A stretch of 64,000 nt of DNA from Pseudalgibacter alginicilyticus (GCF_001310225.1 NZ_CP012898.1:3590001-3654000); one strand, 5' to 3'. Shown: positions 45,552 to 55,871, numbered from the stretch's first letter. The notes: generated by a model from the sequence alone, not told the origin. Made by a program: numbers and translations.

Positions 45552-46262
45552 ATGAAATTAGAAGCAACCACAACTAGTGAAAATCAAGAATTGCAAAATG
45601 TTATAATTAGTAAAATCAGGGATTTAATAAATTACAAAAATTTAGAACCTGGAGATAAGTTACCGTCAGAAAGAATGTTGTCTGACAAATTTGAAGTAAG
45701 CAGAAGTAATGTTAGAGAGGCTATTCAGAGATTAGAGAAGTACGGTTTGTTAAAATCCATTCCTCAAAGTGGGACTTTTGTAGCAAATATAGGAGTTATT
45801 GCTATGAATGGTATGATTGAAGATATTTTAAGATTAGAAACACCTGATTTTAAATCTTTAGTTGAAACTAGGATTTTATTGGAATTAAAAACAGTAAAAT
45901 TAGCTTCTTTAAGGCGTTCTGAAAATGATTTGAAAAATATTAAAGAAGCATTGGATGCCTACGAAAAGAAAGTAATCTCAGGTGAAGATGCTGTTCAGGA
46001 AGATTTACTATTTCATTTAGCTATAGCAAAAGCATGTGGTAATAGTACAATAAATACTTTTATGTTGAGTATTACACCTCAAATAATTATGAATTTTGAA
46101 AAATATCATGTTTGTGATAAAAGACTTTCTGTTATAGGTATTGAAGAACATAAAGAAATATATGAAGCTATAAAGAAGCAGGATCCTGTATTGGCTAAGC
46201 AAAAAATGAAAGATCATTTTAGTTTGTTATACCAGTACTGTTATAATGTAGCACTAAAATAA
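45552..46262 (+). CDS. GntR/FCD-family transcriptional regulator, probable repressor of the alginate regulon
   Basis: The 236-residue protein has an N-terminal winged helix (about 14-78; GDKLPSERMLSDKFEVSRSNVREAIQRLEKYGL) and a C-terminal FCD effector domain (about 95-225) with metal-ligand histidines in the FHLAIAKACGN and EEHKEIYEAI segments. FCD-type GntR proteins such as UxuR and ExuR control hexuronate genes through TTGGTnnACCAA-like palindromes. The four operators in this window have that form, so it is the obvious candidate for binding them. A GntR repressor of alginate genes is also known in Zobellia galactanivorans. The effector is probably DEH, KDG or KDPG. A possible separate -7 element (TATTTTTG, 45509-45516) lies just upstream, without a clear -33. 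Confidence 0.9.
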   Translation: MKLEATTTSENQELQNVIISKIRDLINYKNLEPGDKLPSERMLSDKFEVSRSNVREAIQRLEKYGLLKSIPQSGTFVANIGVIAMNGMIEDILRLETPDFKSLVETRILLELKTVKLASLRRSENDLKNIKEALDAYEKKVISGEDAVQEDLLFHLAIAKACGNSTINTFMLSITPQIIMNFEKYHVCDKRLSVIGIEEHKEIYEAIKKQDPVLAKQKMKDHFSLLYQYCYNVALK

Positions 46263-46434
46263 TTACTTGAAAAAATAAAAATTCATATTTCTATTTTTTC
46301 AAATTGAAGATTTAAAGAGAAAAGGTGATTTATAATTGAATCTTATTTTACTGCTTAAGTTTTTAATATAGTTATATCTAAAACAACTAATTTGTTTTAA
46401 AAAGAATTTTAATTACTAAATATAAACTAAGAAT

Positions 46435-47736
46435 ATGAAAATTAAAGGATTACGTTGGTGGGTTGTTACATTAATAGCGTTAGCTACTATTATTAACTAT
46501 ATTGACAGACAGTCATTAAGTGTTCTTTGGCCAGAAATAGCGAAAGAATTATACCCAGGGCATACAGCTGATGAAACAAAGTCAATATACGCCTTAATTT
46601 CAATAATTTTTGTGTTTTCTTATGCTTTTGGGCAAGCCATTTTTGGGAAAATTTTTGATTGGGTTGGTACAAGAATGGGGTTTGTATTATCTATAGGTGT
46701 ATGGTCCATTGCTACAGCCTTACATGCTTTTGCTCAAGGTATTTTGAGTTTTGGTATTTTCAGAGCCATATTAGGTATTTCTGAGGCAGGAAACTGGCCC
46801 GGCGCCACTAAAGGAAATGCAGAGTGGTTTCCTACTAAGGAAAGAGCATTAGCACAAGGAATCTTTAATTCTGGGGCTGCTATAGGGGGTATTATATCTA
46901 TTCCATTAATTGCGTTTTTAACAATTTATTTTAGCTGGAAATCCATCTTTATATTAATTGGTTTGGTAGGATTACTTTGGTTAATTCCTTGGTGGATTTT
47001 AGTAAAATCACCACCAAAAAATCATCCTTGGATAACAGACAAAGAGCGTGATTATATTTTAACGGGGCAAAAAAATGAGGATTTTGATGGAGATGGTGAT
47101 ATTGATCAAGAATATAATCCAGATACTAAAGACCTCCTTGGACACAAACAGAGTTGGGGTGTAATATTAGCTTCAGCGGCTATTGATCCAATTTGGTGGT
47201 TATTTGTTTTCTGGATACCAATTTACTTAAATGAAGTTTACGGTATGGATGTTAAGTCTATTGGTCTTTATGGTTGGGTACCTTATGTTGGAGCAATGTT
47301 TGGAGCTTGGTTTGGTGGACTGTTAGCACAAAATAGATTAAAGGCTGGCTGGAATGTTAATAGAACAAGAAAAATGGTAATAACTTTAGGGTGTTTAATT
47401 ATGCTACCAGCATTGTTAGCTATGGCCAATCCTGGTGGACCAACAACAGCAGTTATTATTATGGCTGTAATTTTGTTTGGGTTTCAAACAGCCATTGGTA
47501 ATGTGCAAACGTTACCTAGTGATCTTTTTAGTGGAAAAACTGTTGGTACGCTATCTGGTTTTTCTGGAATGGCGGCTAAACTTACTGCAGCAGGTCTAAC
47601 CTACTTGGTGCCATGGTTAACTAGTGGAGGAAATTATACTCCTGCATTTGTTATAGGAGCAGCTTTGGCTATTTTAACTTTAGCCAGTGTGTGGATACTG
47701 ATACCAAAAGTTCAAGCAATAAAAAAAAGAGTATAA
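46435..47736 (+). CDS. MFS transporter, hexuronate (ExuT)-like, likely DEH importer
   Basis: The 433-residue protein has 12 predicted membrane helices and belongs to the anion:cation symporter branch of the major facilitator superfamily. Signs include INYIDRQSLSVLWPEI in helix 1, the loop GKIFDWVGTRMG, and RAILGISEAGNWPGATKGNAEWFPTKERALAQGIFNSG. Members carry hexuronates and other sugar acids with protons. Position between the GntR regulator and the SDR marks it as the inner-membrane carrier for unsaturated uronate or DEH released in the periplasm. Regulator to transporter spacing is 172 bp. Confidence 0.9.
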   Translation: MKIKGLRWWVVTLIALATIINYIDRQSLSVLWPEIAKELYPGHTADETKSIYALISIIFVFSYAFGQAIFGKIFDWVGTRMGFVLSIGVWSIATALHAFAQGILSFGIFRAILGISEAGNWPGATKGNAEWFPTKERALAQGIFNSGAAIGGIISIPLIAFLTIYFSWKSIFILIGLVGLLWLIPWWILVKSPPKNHPWITDKERDYILTGQKNEDFDGDGDIDQEYNPDTKDLLGHKQSWGVILASAAIDPIWWLFVFWIPIYLNEVYGMDVKSIGLYGWVPYVGAMFGAWFGGLLAQNRLKAGWNVNRTRKMVITLGCLIMLPALLAMANPGGPTTAVIIMAVILFGFQTAIGNVQTLPSDLFSGKTVGTLSGFSGMAAKLTAAGLTYLVPWLTSGGNYTPAFVIGAALAILTLASVWILIPKVQAIKKRV

Positions 47737-47760
47737 CATAATTAATTAAAATTAGATAGT

Positions 47761-48525
47761 ATGAGTAATTTAAAAGGAAAAGTAGCCATTATCACTGGAG
47801 CAACTGGTGGAATAGGTTTTGAAGTAGCAAAAAGATTGGGTAAAGATGGCTACACCGTAGTATTAAACGGTATTGAGGATGAGGCTGGCGCTGATAGAGT
47901 TGCTGAACTTACTGCCGAAGGAATCACTGCTGAGTATTATGGATTTGATGTAACAAAAGAAGAAGAAGTAACTGAAAACATCAATAAAATTGGAAATAAA
48001 TATGGCAAAATAGATCTTTTAGTGAATAATGCTGGAGGCTTAGGTGGAAGATCTAGGTTTGAAGATATGACTACTGAATTTTATAGATTTGTAATGGCAT
48101 TAAATCTTGATTCAACATTTTTTGCTTCTAGAGCTGCTATTCCATTTCTTAAAAAAGGTGAAAACCCATCAATTATCAACTATACCTCTATAGCAGGTTG
48201 GAATGCTGGAGGACCTGGAGCTGGAATATATGGTACTTCAAAAGCTGGTGTTCATGCTATTACAAGAGCGTTGGCTAAAGATCTTGCTGAATATGGAATA
48301 AGAGTAAATGCTGTATCACCTGGTACTATTGATACACCTTTCCATAAGGAGATTAAGTCTACAAAACCAGAAGTTTTTGCTTCATGGAAGAATAATATCT
48401 TGTTAGGAAGATTAGGTCAGCCAGAAGAAGTAGCTTCTGTTGTTTCTTTTTTAGCTAGTGATGATGCTGCTTTTTTAACAGCTGAAACAATACAAGTTGG
48501 AGGAGGGCAAGGTTTAGGAATATAA
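47761..48525 (+). CDS. SDR oxidoreductase, probable DEH reductase
   Basis: The 254-residue SDR shows TGATGGIG (13-20), the NNAGG segment, the Ser of NYTSIAG, and YGTSK. It starts 24 bp after the uronate transporter and ends the alginate core operon. In flavobacteria an SDR at this place reduces 4-deoxy-L-erythro-5-hexoseulose uronate (DEH) to 2-keto-3-deoxygluconate with NAD(P)H. That role is inferred from gene order and family. The next steps (KDG kinase, KDPG aldolase) are not encoded in the window. Confidence 0.87.
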   Translation: MSNLKGKVAIITGATGGIGFEVAKRLGKDGYTVVLNGIEDEAGADRVAELTAEGITAEYYGFDVTKEEEVTENINKIGNKYGKIDLLVNNAGGLGGRSRFEDMTTEFYRFVMALNLDSTFFASRAAIPFLKKGENPSIINYTSIAGWNAGGPGAGIYGTSKAGVHAITRALAKDLAEYGIRVNAVSPGTIDTPFHKEIKSTKPEVFASWKNNILLGRLGQPEEVASVVSFLASDDAAFLTAETIQVGGGQGLGI

Positions 48526-48542
48526 TTTTATAGCCTTGAGAC

Positions 48543-48582
48543 AAAAAAGTGATGGTTTTATCTAAAAATCATCACTTTTTTG
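48543..48582. terminator. Bidirectional terminator ending the alginate core operon
   Basis: AAAAAAGTGATG pairs with CATCACTTTTTT around an AT-rich loop of about 15 bases. It separates the plus-strand SDR from the converging minus-strand sigma-factor operon. Confidence 0.85.
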
Positions 48583-48597
48583 TTTTAATTAAGAATT

Positions 48598-49056
48598 TTA
48601 TTTGTTTTGAGAATCTCCTCTTCGCTTCTTTTTGTATTCTTCAAATAACTTTCTATTAAAATCATCTTCAGCAGTTTTTAATAGAAGTATTTTCTTAGGC
48701 GAAATAACTTTGCGTAATTTAGAAATGAGTTGGGTCTCTTCATAATGTAAACTGTTTTCAGTTTCAATTAATTTATCTAATAATACTTTTGCTTTGTTAT
48801 CATCAAGCGTATTGATACTTTCTTTAATATCCCGACGTAGCTTTCTCATGTCATTATACTTGATTCTAGTAGAATTATCGTCGTATGTATTATAAATAGG
48901 CCAAAAACTCTGGGCTTCTTTTTCTGTTAAACTTAACTTTTCTGTAATAAAAGCAACCTTAAGAGCTTTTACTCGATCTCTATTACCTTGTGAATACAAG
49001 TTTAGAGAAAGTACTAAAAAAGTTATAGGGATTAAATATTTTTTCATTTTATTCAA
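48598..49056 (-). CDS. Small secreted Spy/CpxP-like helical protein
   Basis: The 152-residue protein has a signal peptide (about 1-22, ending LYSQ) and a charged all-helical mature part with LSLTEKEAQSFWPIYN followed by repeated Leu/Lys helices. This is like periplasmic sensor-type proteins often linked to ECF sigma factors. Its start overlaps the end of the preceding anti-sigma-like gene by 8 bp, so they are translationally coupled. A role in envelope stress sensing is suggested by family and context but not shown. Confidence 0.7.
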   Translation of the reverse strand: MNKMKKYLIPITFLVLSLNLYSQGNRDRVKALKVAFITEKLSLTEKEAQSFWPIYNTYDDNSTRIKYNDMRKLRRDIKESINTLDDNKAKVLLDKLIETENSLHYEETQLISKLRKVISPKKILLLKTAEDDFNRKLFEEYKKKRRGDSQNK

Positions 49057-49552
49057 TTATTAAATCTTCAATATCTGTATGCTCCAATAAATAAGTTTCT
49101 AAAATGTCTTCATTTATTTGTTGGTTAACAAAATTTTCTTCTAAAAATTCTATATCGTCAAGCGTTGAAGCAATTTCGTAAGCTCCAATATTTTCATACA
49201 TTAAGTAGTTTTCTACGGTTTCAGAATCTATGGTATCCCAATTCCATGAGGAAGGGTTTTCAAAAATAGATAGATTAAATAAAAGTAAAATAGCTGCAGC
49301 AATACTTGATATGTATAATACGTTTATTTTACTAAACAGAGGAATTAGTTTACTAGTGTCTTTTTCAGAGACCTGATTCATTATTTTGTCCTCAAGAGTT
49401 TCAAAATAATTGCTAGGAGTTTTAAATCCAGCTTTAGTTACCATGCTATTTAGTTTTGCTTGACTTGATATGTTGTCTTCAAAACTTTTAAAATAGTCAT
49501 TAGGAACTGTAAAACCAGTATCTTCTATTTTATGTTTATTTATTGTTTTCAT
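49049..49552 (-). CDS. Hypothetical membrane protein, probable anti-sigma factor
   Basis: The 167-residue protein has a hydrophilic N-terminal part with two similar segments (FTVPNDYFKSFEDNI at about 13-27 and FKTPSNYFETLEDKI at about 43-57). One membrane helix follows at about 90-108, then an acidic C-terminal tail. This small single-helix form between an ECF sigma gene and a Spy-like gene is the usual place of a membrane anti-sigma factor in flavobacteria. No known anti-sigma zinc motif is seen, so the call rests on order and topology. Confidence 0.65.
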   Translation of the reverse strand: MKTINKHKIEDTGFTVPNDYFKSFEDNISSQAKLNSMVTKAGFKTPSNYFETLEDKIMNQVSEKDTSKLIPLFSKINVLYISSIAAAILLLFNLSIFENPSSWNWDTIDSETVENYLMYENIGAYEIASTLDDIEFLEENFVNQQINEDILETYLLEHTDIEDLIIE

Positions 49553-49623
49553 TCTTTTACTTAATAAAGTAATATGTCTTTATAATAGATGTTATAATTA
49601 AGACTAAATAACTGTTTAAAGGT

Positions 49624-50166
49624 TTAATTATTAATTAAATAGGCTTCAATTTTTTTTACTGCAATATGATAGGAGGCTTTTAGTGCTCCTTCACTTGTTT
49701 GCAAAATTTCAGCCATATCTTTATATTTAATATCTTCAAAATATTTCATATTAAAAACAAGTTGTTGTTTCTCTGGTAATAGAGCAATAGCTTTTTGTAA
49801 TTTTAATTGAATTTCATCACCTTCAAAATAAACATCTGATGTTAAATTATTGATAGATAGGTTTATAACTTCTTCATTAGTAATTTGTAATTGTTTAGCT
49901 CTTTTGTTTAAAAATGATATAGATTCATTAGTTGCTATTCTGTACATCCATGAAAATAATTTACTGTCTCCTTTAAAATTATGTATGTTCTTGTATACTT
50001 TTATAAAAGTGTTTTGTAAAACATCATCAGCATCGTCATGCGATTTTACAATACCACGTATATGCCAATATAAACGCTCTTTGTAAAGCGTTACAAGTTC
50101 TTTAAAGACGGAATCTTTATTTGTGTTTGATTGAAGTTGCTTAACAAGCTCTAATTCTTCGCCCAC
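49624..50166 (-). CDS. ECF RNA polymerase sigma factor
   Basis: The 180-residue protein has region 2 (about 20-90; DADDVLQNTFIKVYKNIHNFKGDSKLFSWMYRIATNE) and region 4 (about 120-175; LPEKQQLVFNMKYFEDIKYKDMAEILQTSEGALKASYHIAVKKIE), typical of RpoE-like ECF factors. It heads a minus-strand trio with the anti-sigma-like and Spy-like genes. It is not next to the FecR system at the left of the window, which lacks its own sigma factor. Targets cannot be read from the sequence. Confidence 0.92.
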   Translation of the reverse strand: MGEELELVKQLQSNTNKDSVFKELVTLYKERLYWHIRGIVKSHDDADDVLQNTFIKVYKNIHNFKGDSKLFSWMYRIATNESISFLNKRAKQLQITNEEVINLSINNLTSDVYFEGDEIQLKLQKAIALLPEKQQLVFNMKYFEDIKYKDMAEILQTSEGALKASYHIAVKKIEAYLINN

Positions 50167-50504
50167 TTTTTTTTGGTTTTATATACTTAGGACTTCTAAA
50201 TATAACTAAAGTTTAATTGGGATTAAAAATTTTTTCTAAAAACAAATTTTAGTGAAATAAGGTGTTTTTTTTTTTTTTTTTGTATGTATTTCAATATCAG
50301 TAATTTAAAAATAAAATATCGATTAAGTGTTTGTTTTTTGCGATTAAATACGTTTTTTCTTGTTTTGTTTGTTTATTAGGTTTATGTTTGTACCAACAAA
50401 ACCTACTTATTATGTTAGTCGTTCCCAAGTCTAGCATTGAATGCAAAAAAGGATAGAAGCCCAAGTCTCTATCCTTTTTTATTTTATAATATTTTTGATT
50501 GATT
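50167..50504. other. Intergenic region with long T tract
   Basis: The 338-bp gap upstream of the sigma gene contains a run of 17 T residues (50265-50281) and, at its right end, the terminator of the ABC exporter. A short open frame on the minus strand (50297-50512) spans that terminator and has no recognisable protein character, so I do not call it. Confidence 0.55.
50445..50480 (-). terminator. Terminator after the ABC exporter gene
   Basis: AAAAAAGGATAGA pairs with TCTATCCTTTTTT around a ten-base loop. Read on the minus strand it follows the exporter stop by about 25 bp. The A/T-runs on both sides would let it act in either direction. Confidence 0.8.
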
Positions 50505-52346
50505 TTATTCAAAACTTTGCATTTCTACAAGTTTTTTGTACACTCCATTTTTATTCATGAGCGCAATATGGCTACCTTGCTCTGTAATTTCTCCTTTCTG
50601 TAAAACAACTATTTGGTCGGCATTTTGGATAGTGGATAGTCTATGTGCTATTACAATAGAGGTTCTATTTTTCATCATGTTTTCAAGAGCAACTTGAACT
50701 AAGCGTTCACTTTCTGTATCTAATGCAGAAGTAGCTTCATCTAAAACCATGATTGGTGGACTTTTAAGAACAGCACGAGCAATACTTAAGCGTTGTTTTT
50801 GGCCTCCAGACAACTTGTTTCCAGAATCTCCAATATTAGTCTCTATACCTAAAGGAAGCTCTTTTATAAATTCCCATGCATTGGCAATTTTTAAAGATTC
50901 AATAACTTGCTCATCAGTAGCATTTTCATTTCCTAATTTTAAGTTGTTTTTAATACTGTCATTAAAAAGAATGGCATCTTGTGTAACAATACCTAATTGT
51001 TGTCTTAAGGATTTTGTTGTTATATCTTTAATATTTATACCATCAATTAAAATATTACCTTTATTCACATCGTAAAAACGAGTGATTAGATTTGCAATGG
51101 TAGATTTTCCACTGCCAGATTGTCCAACTAAAGCTACCGTTTTTCCTTTTGGAATAGTTAGGGAAAAGTTTTTTAAAACATATTCATCTTCATATTTGAA
51201 TGAAATATTATCAAAGATAATTTCAGAATCAAAACTTGTTTTAATAATAGCATTTTTTGCATCCTTTAACGGGTTTGGAGTATCTATAATTTCTTGAATT
51301 CTTTCTGCGGCTGCATCACCTTGTTTAATATTATAAAGTCCTCTAGAGATTGCTTTAGCAGGCACCATAATGTTGTATGCTAAGCCCATATAGGCTATAA
51401 ATGAACTACCATCAAGAGTTTCGTCTACAAGTACTAACTGTCCTCCATACCATAGTAAAATTGAAATAACCAAAATACCTAAAAACTCACTAATGGGTGA
51501 AGCTAAATTTTGACGGTTATATAATTTGTTTGAAAAACGGTAAGAACGAGATGATGATTCCTGAAATTTAGAATCAAATTTTTCTTCGGCATTAAACCCT
51601 TTAATAATACGTAGCCCTGTTAAGGTTTCTTCTAATATTGATAAAATAGCGCCTTGTTCTTTTTGAACGCGATCAGATTTTCGCTTTAAACTTTTGCCTA
51701 CTTTAGAAATGATGATTCCAGATAGAGGAATAAATATAAATACAAACAGCGTGAGTGGTGGACTAATAATTAGCATCATAATGATGGTAAAAATAATCAT
51801 TAATGGTTCTCTTGCTATAAGTTCTAAAACTGGTAACATTGAGTACTGAAGCGTTGCTACATCATTGGTTACACGAGACATAATGTCTCCCTTTTTCTGT
51901 TCAGAAAAATAAGAAAGGGGTAATTCTATTGTTTTTTTATAGACTCTATTTCTTAAATCACGAACTACGCCATTTCTTAAAAAAACCATGAAGTAATTAG
52001 CAAGATAGCCAAAAATGTTTTTTAATAAGAACAAAACAATGATTAAACTAACTACTAATAGTAGTGCTTTAGACTTATCATCTTCAGCGTAAAGATTAAT
52101 ATGGTAAGACATATAGTCCTTGTAAAAATCGTTTAAATGACTTAATCCTTCATAAACAGGTTTAGATAATTTTTCAGTTACTTCTGTATTTGTTTCTTTT
52201 TCTTTGAAAAGAACATCTAACATGGGAATTAAAGCAATGAAAGATAAAGAGCTAAACAGGGCATATAAAATGTTGGAGATTATATGTCCAACAGCAAAAT
52301 GTTTATACGGTTTAGCATATTTTAAAATATTAAAAAATTGTTTCAT
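50505..52346 (-). CDS. ABC exporter, MsbA-like (fused membrane and ATPase domains)
   Basis: The 613-residue half-transporter has six membrane helices (about 15-335) and a nucleotide-binding domain (about 365-610). The latter has Walker A GQSGSGKST, signature LSGGQKQR, Walker B IMVLDEATSALD and the His switch IVIAHRLST. Homodimers of this type flip lipids or export hydrophobic compounds; MsbA, which moves lipid A core, is the nearest well-known relative. The minus-strand neighbours (phosphohexomutase, glycosyltransferase) also have envelope or sugar roles. Substrate not determined. Confidence 0.9.
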   Translation of the reverse strand: MKQFFNILKYAKPYKHFAVGHIISNILYALFSSLSFIALIPMLDVLFKEKETNTEVTEKLSKPVYEGLSHLNDFYKDYMSYHINLYAEDDKSKALLLVVSLIIVLFLLKNIFGYLANYFMVFLRNGVVRDLRNRVYKKTIELPLSYFSEQKKGDIMSRVTNDVATLQYSMLPVLELIAREPLMIIFTIIMMLIISPPLTLFVFIFIPLSGIIISKVGKSLKRKSDRVQKEQGAILSILEETLTGLRIIKGFNAEEKFDSKFQESSSRSYRFSNKLYNRQNLASPISEFLGILVISILLWYGGQLVLVDETLDGSSFIAYMGLAYNIMVPAKAISRGLYNIKQGDAAAERIQEIIDTPNPLKDAKNAIIKTSFDSEIIFDNISFKYEDEYVLKNFSLTIPKGKTVALVGQSGSGKSTIANLITRFYDVNKGNILIDGINIKDITTKSLRQQLGIVTQDAILFNDSIKNNLKLGNENATDEQVIESLKIANAWEFIKELPLGIETNIGDSGNKLSGGQKQRLSIARAVLKSPPIMVLDEATSALDTESERLVQVALENMMKNRTSIVIAHRLSTIQNADQIVVLQKGEITEQGSHIALMNKNGVYKKLVEMQSFE

Positions 52347-52413
52347 CTAAAATGTATTATAAGTTAGATGAAACAATTTGAAAATTAATAGACCAGAAAG
52401 GAACATATATTTA

Positions 52414-54144
52414 TTAAATAAGTTTCATGTCTTTAAGAATCGCCTCGGTTTTAGCATCTAATAAGTTTTCTATTTCTTTAAAATCTGCTATAGATTTTAA
52501 AGGAGTATTAACACTTACATAGAATTTTATTTTAGGCTCTGTACCACTGGGTCTTAATGCCACTTGACTACCATCTTCAGTATGATAAATTAATACGTTT
52601 GATTTTGGCATATCTATGGTGGTTTTTTCACCGGTCACCATATTTGTTGAAACAGAAGATTGATAATCTTCTATTTTTATAACTTTTGAGCCATTTGCAG
52701 ATTCAAATGGGTTTTCGCGAGCATCAATCATCATTTGAGTAATTTCTTGAGCGCCTTCAATACCTTTTTTTGTTAATGATATTAATTTTTCTTTATAAAA
52801 ACCATGTTCTATATAAAGTTTAATTAATTCTTCATAAAATGAACTTCCGTTTGATTTGGAAATAGCCGCAATTTCGCAAGCTAAAAGGGTAGAGGTTACA
52901 GCATCTTTATCACGTACAAAATCACCTACCATATAGCCAAAACTTTCTTCGCCACCACCTATAAATTTTAATTCAGGGAAATCTTTAATTAATTTAGCAA
53001 TCCATTTAAATCCAGTTAATACAATTTTGCTCTCAACGCCATAAGATTCAGCTAATTTGTTAAGCATAGGTGTAGAAACTATTGTTGAAGCAATAAATTC
53101 TTTGCCTATAATTTTACCTTCAGATTTCCATTGTTTTAATAAGAAATCTGTCATCATCAACATAGTTTGATTTCCGTTTAGTAATTGCAATTCATTTTCT
53201 GAATTTCTCACTGCTACTCCTAATCTGTCGCAATCTGGATCTGTTCCAATTACAATATCTGCATTTACTTTTTCTGCTAACTCTAAAGCCATTTTCAAAG
53301 CAGCAGGCTCTTCTGGGTTAGGAGATTTTACCGTTGGGAATCCTCCATCTGGTACTTCTTGTTCTTTTACAATATGAACATTTTTATAACCAGCACGTTT
53401 CAGGGTTTCAGGAACTGCTGTAATAGATGTTCCGTGAAGAGAAGTAAATACAATAGTTAAGTTGTCTTTAGCTTTTTGTGTAGCTCCAACACAGCCATTT
53501 TCAACTGATGCATTTATAAATACATCATCTACTTCTTTCCCTATGTAGTGAATTAAAGCATTATTTGCTTCAAATTTTACTTGAGAATAATCTACAGCAT
53601 TAATCATTTTTATTACAGCACTGTCATGTGGAGGTACTAATTGCCCGCCATCTTGCCAATATACTTTATATCCATTGTATTCTGGAGGATTGTGAGATGC
53701 AGTTAAAACGATACCACAATGACACTTGAGATGCTTAAGAGCAAAAGATAATTCTGGTGTTGCTCGTAAGTCTTCAAATAGATAAACCTCAATGTTGTTA
53801 GCAGAAAATACATCAGCAACTACTTTTGCTAATGATTTACTATTATGTCTGCAATCGAAAGCTATTACAGCTTTTGGTTTTTCATTAGGAAATTGTTTGT
53901 GCAGATAATCACTTAAGCCTTGTGTGCTTTTTCCTAGGGTGTATTTGTTAATTCTGTTTGTTCCAACCCCCATGATACCACGCATACCACCAGTTCCAAA
54001 TTCCAAGTCTTTATAAAAACTCTCTTGTATGTCTTTAGGATTGTTGGCAATGTTTTCTTTAATTGTAGTTTGCGTTTCTTTATCAAAAGTGGGGGTTAAC
54101 CACCCATTGATGCGATCTAAAATTTTTGGTTCAATGTGTATCAT
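52414..54144 (-). CDS. Phosphoglucomutase/phosphomannomutase
   Basis: The 576-residue protein is an alpha-D-phosphohexomutase. Its phosphoserine loop is [16 protein letters not shown], the metal-binding loop is [12 protein letters not shown], the sugar-binding loop is [10 protein letters not shown], and the phosphate-binding loop near the C-terminus is [13 protein letters not shown]. It interconverts hexose 1- and 6-phosphates, linking catabolism to sugar nucleotide synthesis. Length fits the larger PgcA-type bacterial enzymes. It precedes the ABC exporter gene on the minus strand by 67 bp. Choice between glucose and mannose as the main substrate is open. Confidence 0.93.
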   Translation of the reverse strand: MIHIEPKILDRINGWLTPTFDKETQTTIKENIANNPKDIQESFYKDLEFGTGGMRGIMGVGTNRINKYTLGKSTQGLSDYLHKQFPNEKPKAVIAFDCRHNSKSLAKVVADVFSANNIEVYLFEDLRATPELSFALKHLKCHCGIVLTASHNPPEYNGYKVYWQDGGQLVPPHDSAVIKMINAVDYSQVKFEANNALIHYIGKEVDDVFINASVENGCVGATQKAKDNLTIVFTSLHGTSITAVPETLKRAGYKNVHIVKEQEVPDGGFPTVKSPNPEEPAALKMALELAEKVNADIVIGTDPDCDRLGVAVRNSENELQLLNGNQTMLMMTDFLLKQWKSEGKIIGKEFIASTIVSTPMLNKLAESYGVESKIVLTGFKWIAKLIKDFPELKFIGGGEESFGYMVGDFVRDKDAVTSTLLACEIAAISKSNGSSFYEELIKLYIEHGFYKEKLISLTKKGIEGAQEITQMMIDARENPFESANGSKVIKIEDYQSSVSTNMVTGEKTTIDMPKSNVLIYHTEDGSQVALRPSGTEPKIKFYVSVNTPLKSIADFKEIENLLDAKTEAILKDMKLI

Positions 54145-54261
54145 GTTTTTTTAAATATATTTAATAGTGTAGGTTTCAAAAATAAGTAATTCAAAAAAGT
54201 AATAATATTTATAAAGTTACTATTTTGAATGAAAAAGATGTTTGTTTCTGAAAATTTTTAT

Positions 54262-55209
54262 TTAAAAGTTTAATTCATTTTTGATTAGATAGCGTTTTTT
54301 GTCTTGTTTGGTTCTTAGTATAATTTCACCTAAAAAACCAGCAACAAAAAATTGTGTACCTATTATCATTGTAGATAATGCTAAGTAAAATTGCGGCCGC
54401 TGAGTTATAAGCCTGCCTGTGGGATTTAAAAACAACTTGTCAATTCCAAGATATAGTGAAAAACCAAAACCTATAGTTAGCATAATAACACCTAATGCAC
54501 CGAATAAATGCATAGGACGTTTTCCAAAATGAGATAAAAACCAAATAGTAATCAGATCAAGAAAACCATGAATGAAACGATCCATTCCAAATTTTGTTTC
54601 TCCATATTTTCTGGCTTGGTGTAAAACCACTTTTTCAGCTATTTTTGAAAAACCTGCATTTTTAGCAAGAACGGGTATGTAGCGGTGCATTTCGCCGTTA
54701 ACATCAATATTTTTTACAACATCAATTTTATAAGCTTTAAGTCCGCAGTTAAAATCATTTAATATAACACCAGATGTTTTTCGTGCAGCCCAATTAAACA
54801 GTTTGGAAGGTATGTTTTTTGAAATAACTGAATCATAACGTTTCTTTTTCCAACCAGAAACCAAATCAAACCCTTCATTTGTAATCATGTTGTAGAGTTC
54901 GGGAATCTCATCTGGGCTATCTTGTAAATCTGCATCCATGGTAACTACTACATCACCTTGTGCTTTTTCAAAACCTGCATGGAGGGCTTGTGATTTTCCA
55001 AAATTTTTAAAAAAACGAATTCCTTTTACATGCTCATCTTTTTTAGTTAGATCTGAAATAATTTTCCAAGAATCATCGGTGCTACCGTCATCAATAAAAA
55101 TAATTTCATACGAAAAACGATTGGACAACATAACTTTAGCTATCCAATTGTATAATTCTTGTAAAGATTCGTGTTCGTTAAGTAGTGGTATAACTACAGA
55201 TATGTTCAT
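54262..55209 (-). CDS. Family 2 glycosyltransferase, membrane-anchored (undecaprenyl-phosphate sugar transferase type)
   Basis: The 315-residue protein has a GT-A domain (about 1-225; VVIPLLNEHESLQELYNWI, IFIDDGSTDDSW, TMDADLQDSPDEIPEL) and two C-terminal membrane helices (about 232-257 and 268-295). This layout is that of dolichol-phosphate mannose synthase-like and ArnC/GtrB enzymes that load a sugar onto a polyprenyl phosphate. It probably acts in envelope glycan building. It lies between DUF4199 and the phosphohexomutase, all on the minus strand. Confidence 0.92.
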   Translation of the reverse strand: MNISVVIPLLNEHESLQELYNWIAKVMLSNRFSYEIIFIDDGSTDDSWKIISDLTKKDEHVKGIRFFKNFGKSQALHAGFEKAQGDVVVTMDADLQDSPDEIPELYNMITNEGFDLVSGWKKKRYDSVISKNIPSKLFNWAARKTSGVILNDFNCGLKAYKIDVVKNIDVNGEMHRYIPVLAKNAGFSKIAEKVVLHQARKYGETKFGMDRFIHGFLDLITIWFLSHFGKRPMHLFGALGVIMLTIGFGFSLYLGIDKLFLNPTGRLITQRPQFYLALSTMIIGTQFFVAGFLGEIILRTKQDKKRYLIKNELNF

Positions 55210-55248
55210 GTAAATATTTTGAAAAAATAATATTCAAAAATACTGAAT

Positions 55249-55782
55249 TTATTCTGAGCTTGGAGGATTTTTTTTCATTGCTGCTGCTACAATAAGCCCA
55301 ATAACACTAAAGCCAGCCAATTGCCAGATAATAGATTGTAAAATATTCCCAACAGAGTACATATTGCCTTGTGCTTCCATTTTTTCTACAGTTTCAGCAA
55401 TGGCTTCAGCTGGAACATTGTAACTTTGTAAACGTTCTACTTGAGATTCAATTATTTTTTCATGTAAAACAATGGAGGCATCTGGATCAATAACATTAAA
55501 AATGATGATATTTATTAAAGCACTAATAATAGCACCAACTAAAAGTGTGATAAAATATGACGTAAAAGCATTTTTAAAACTAATAAATCCGCCTAATAGT
55601 TTTTTTGATTGTACAACAGATAATATTCCAACTACAATAACTAAAATAATAAAGGTAATTCCAAACCAGACTTGTGTAAATAAATCTAAACTAACCCCGT
55701 AACCAATGACTGTTAATAATGATAGAATGGCGCCTAAGTACATTCCGTAATTTATAGCGACGGATTTTAAAGATTTTTCCAT
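55249..55782 (-). CDS. DUF4199 family membrane protein
   Basis: The 177-residue protein has four membrane helices and a KKLLGGFISFKNAFTSYFITLLVG segment between helices 2 and 3, typical of the Bacteroidota DUF4199 family. These are often encoded just before a family 2 glycosyltransferase, as here (39 bp). Function is unknown. Confidence 0.85.
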   Translation of the reverse strand: MEKSLKSVAINYGMYLGAILSLLTVIGYGVSLDLFTQVWFGITFIILVIVVGILSVVQSKKLLGGFISFKNAFTSYFITLLVGAIISALINIIIFNVIDPDASIVLHEKIIESQVERLQSYNVPAEAIAETVEKMEAQGNMYSVGNILQSIIWQLAGFSVIGLIVAAAMKKNPPSSE

Positions 55783-55871
55783 AATTTGTAATGATTTATA
55801 TGTTTGTTAGGTTATCAGTGTTTAAATATATTAAAACGTTACATAAGTAGTGAAATAAAAATCAAAAAATA

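Noticed and set aside
49624-50166. This ECF sigma factor as the partner of the FecR at 2781
   Set aside because: It has its own anti-sigma-like neighbour and lies 46 kb away; no evidence links the two.
50297-50512. 71-codon minus-strand open frame
   Set aside because: It spans the ABC exporter terminator, overlaps the exporter end and has no family character.
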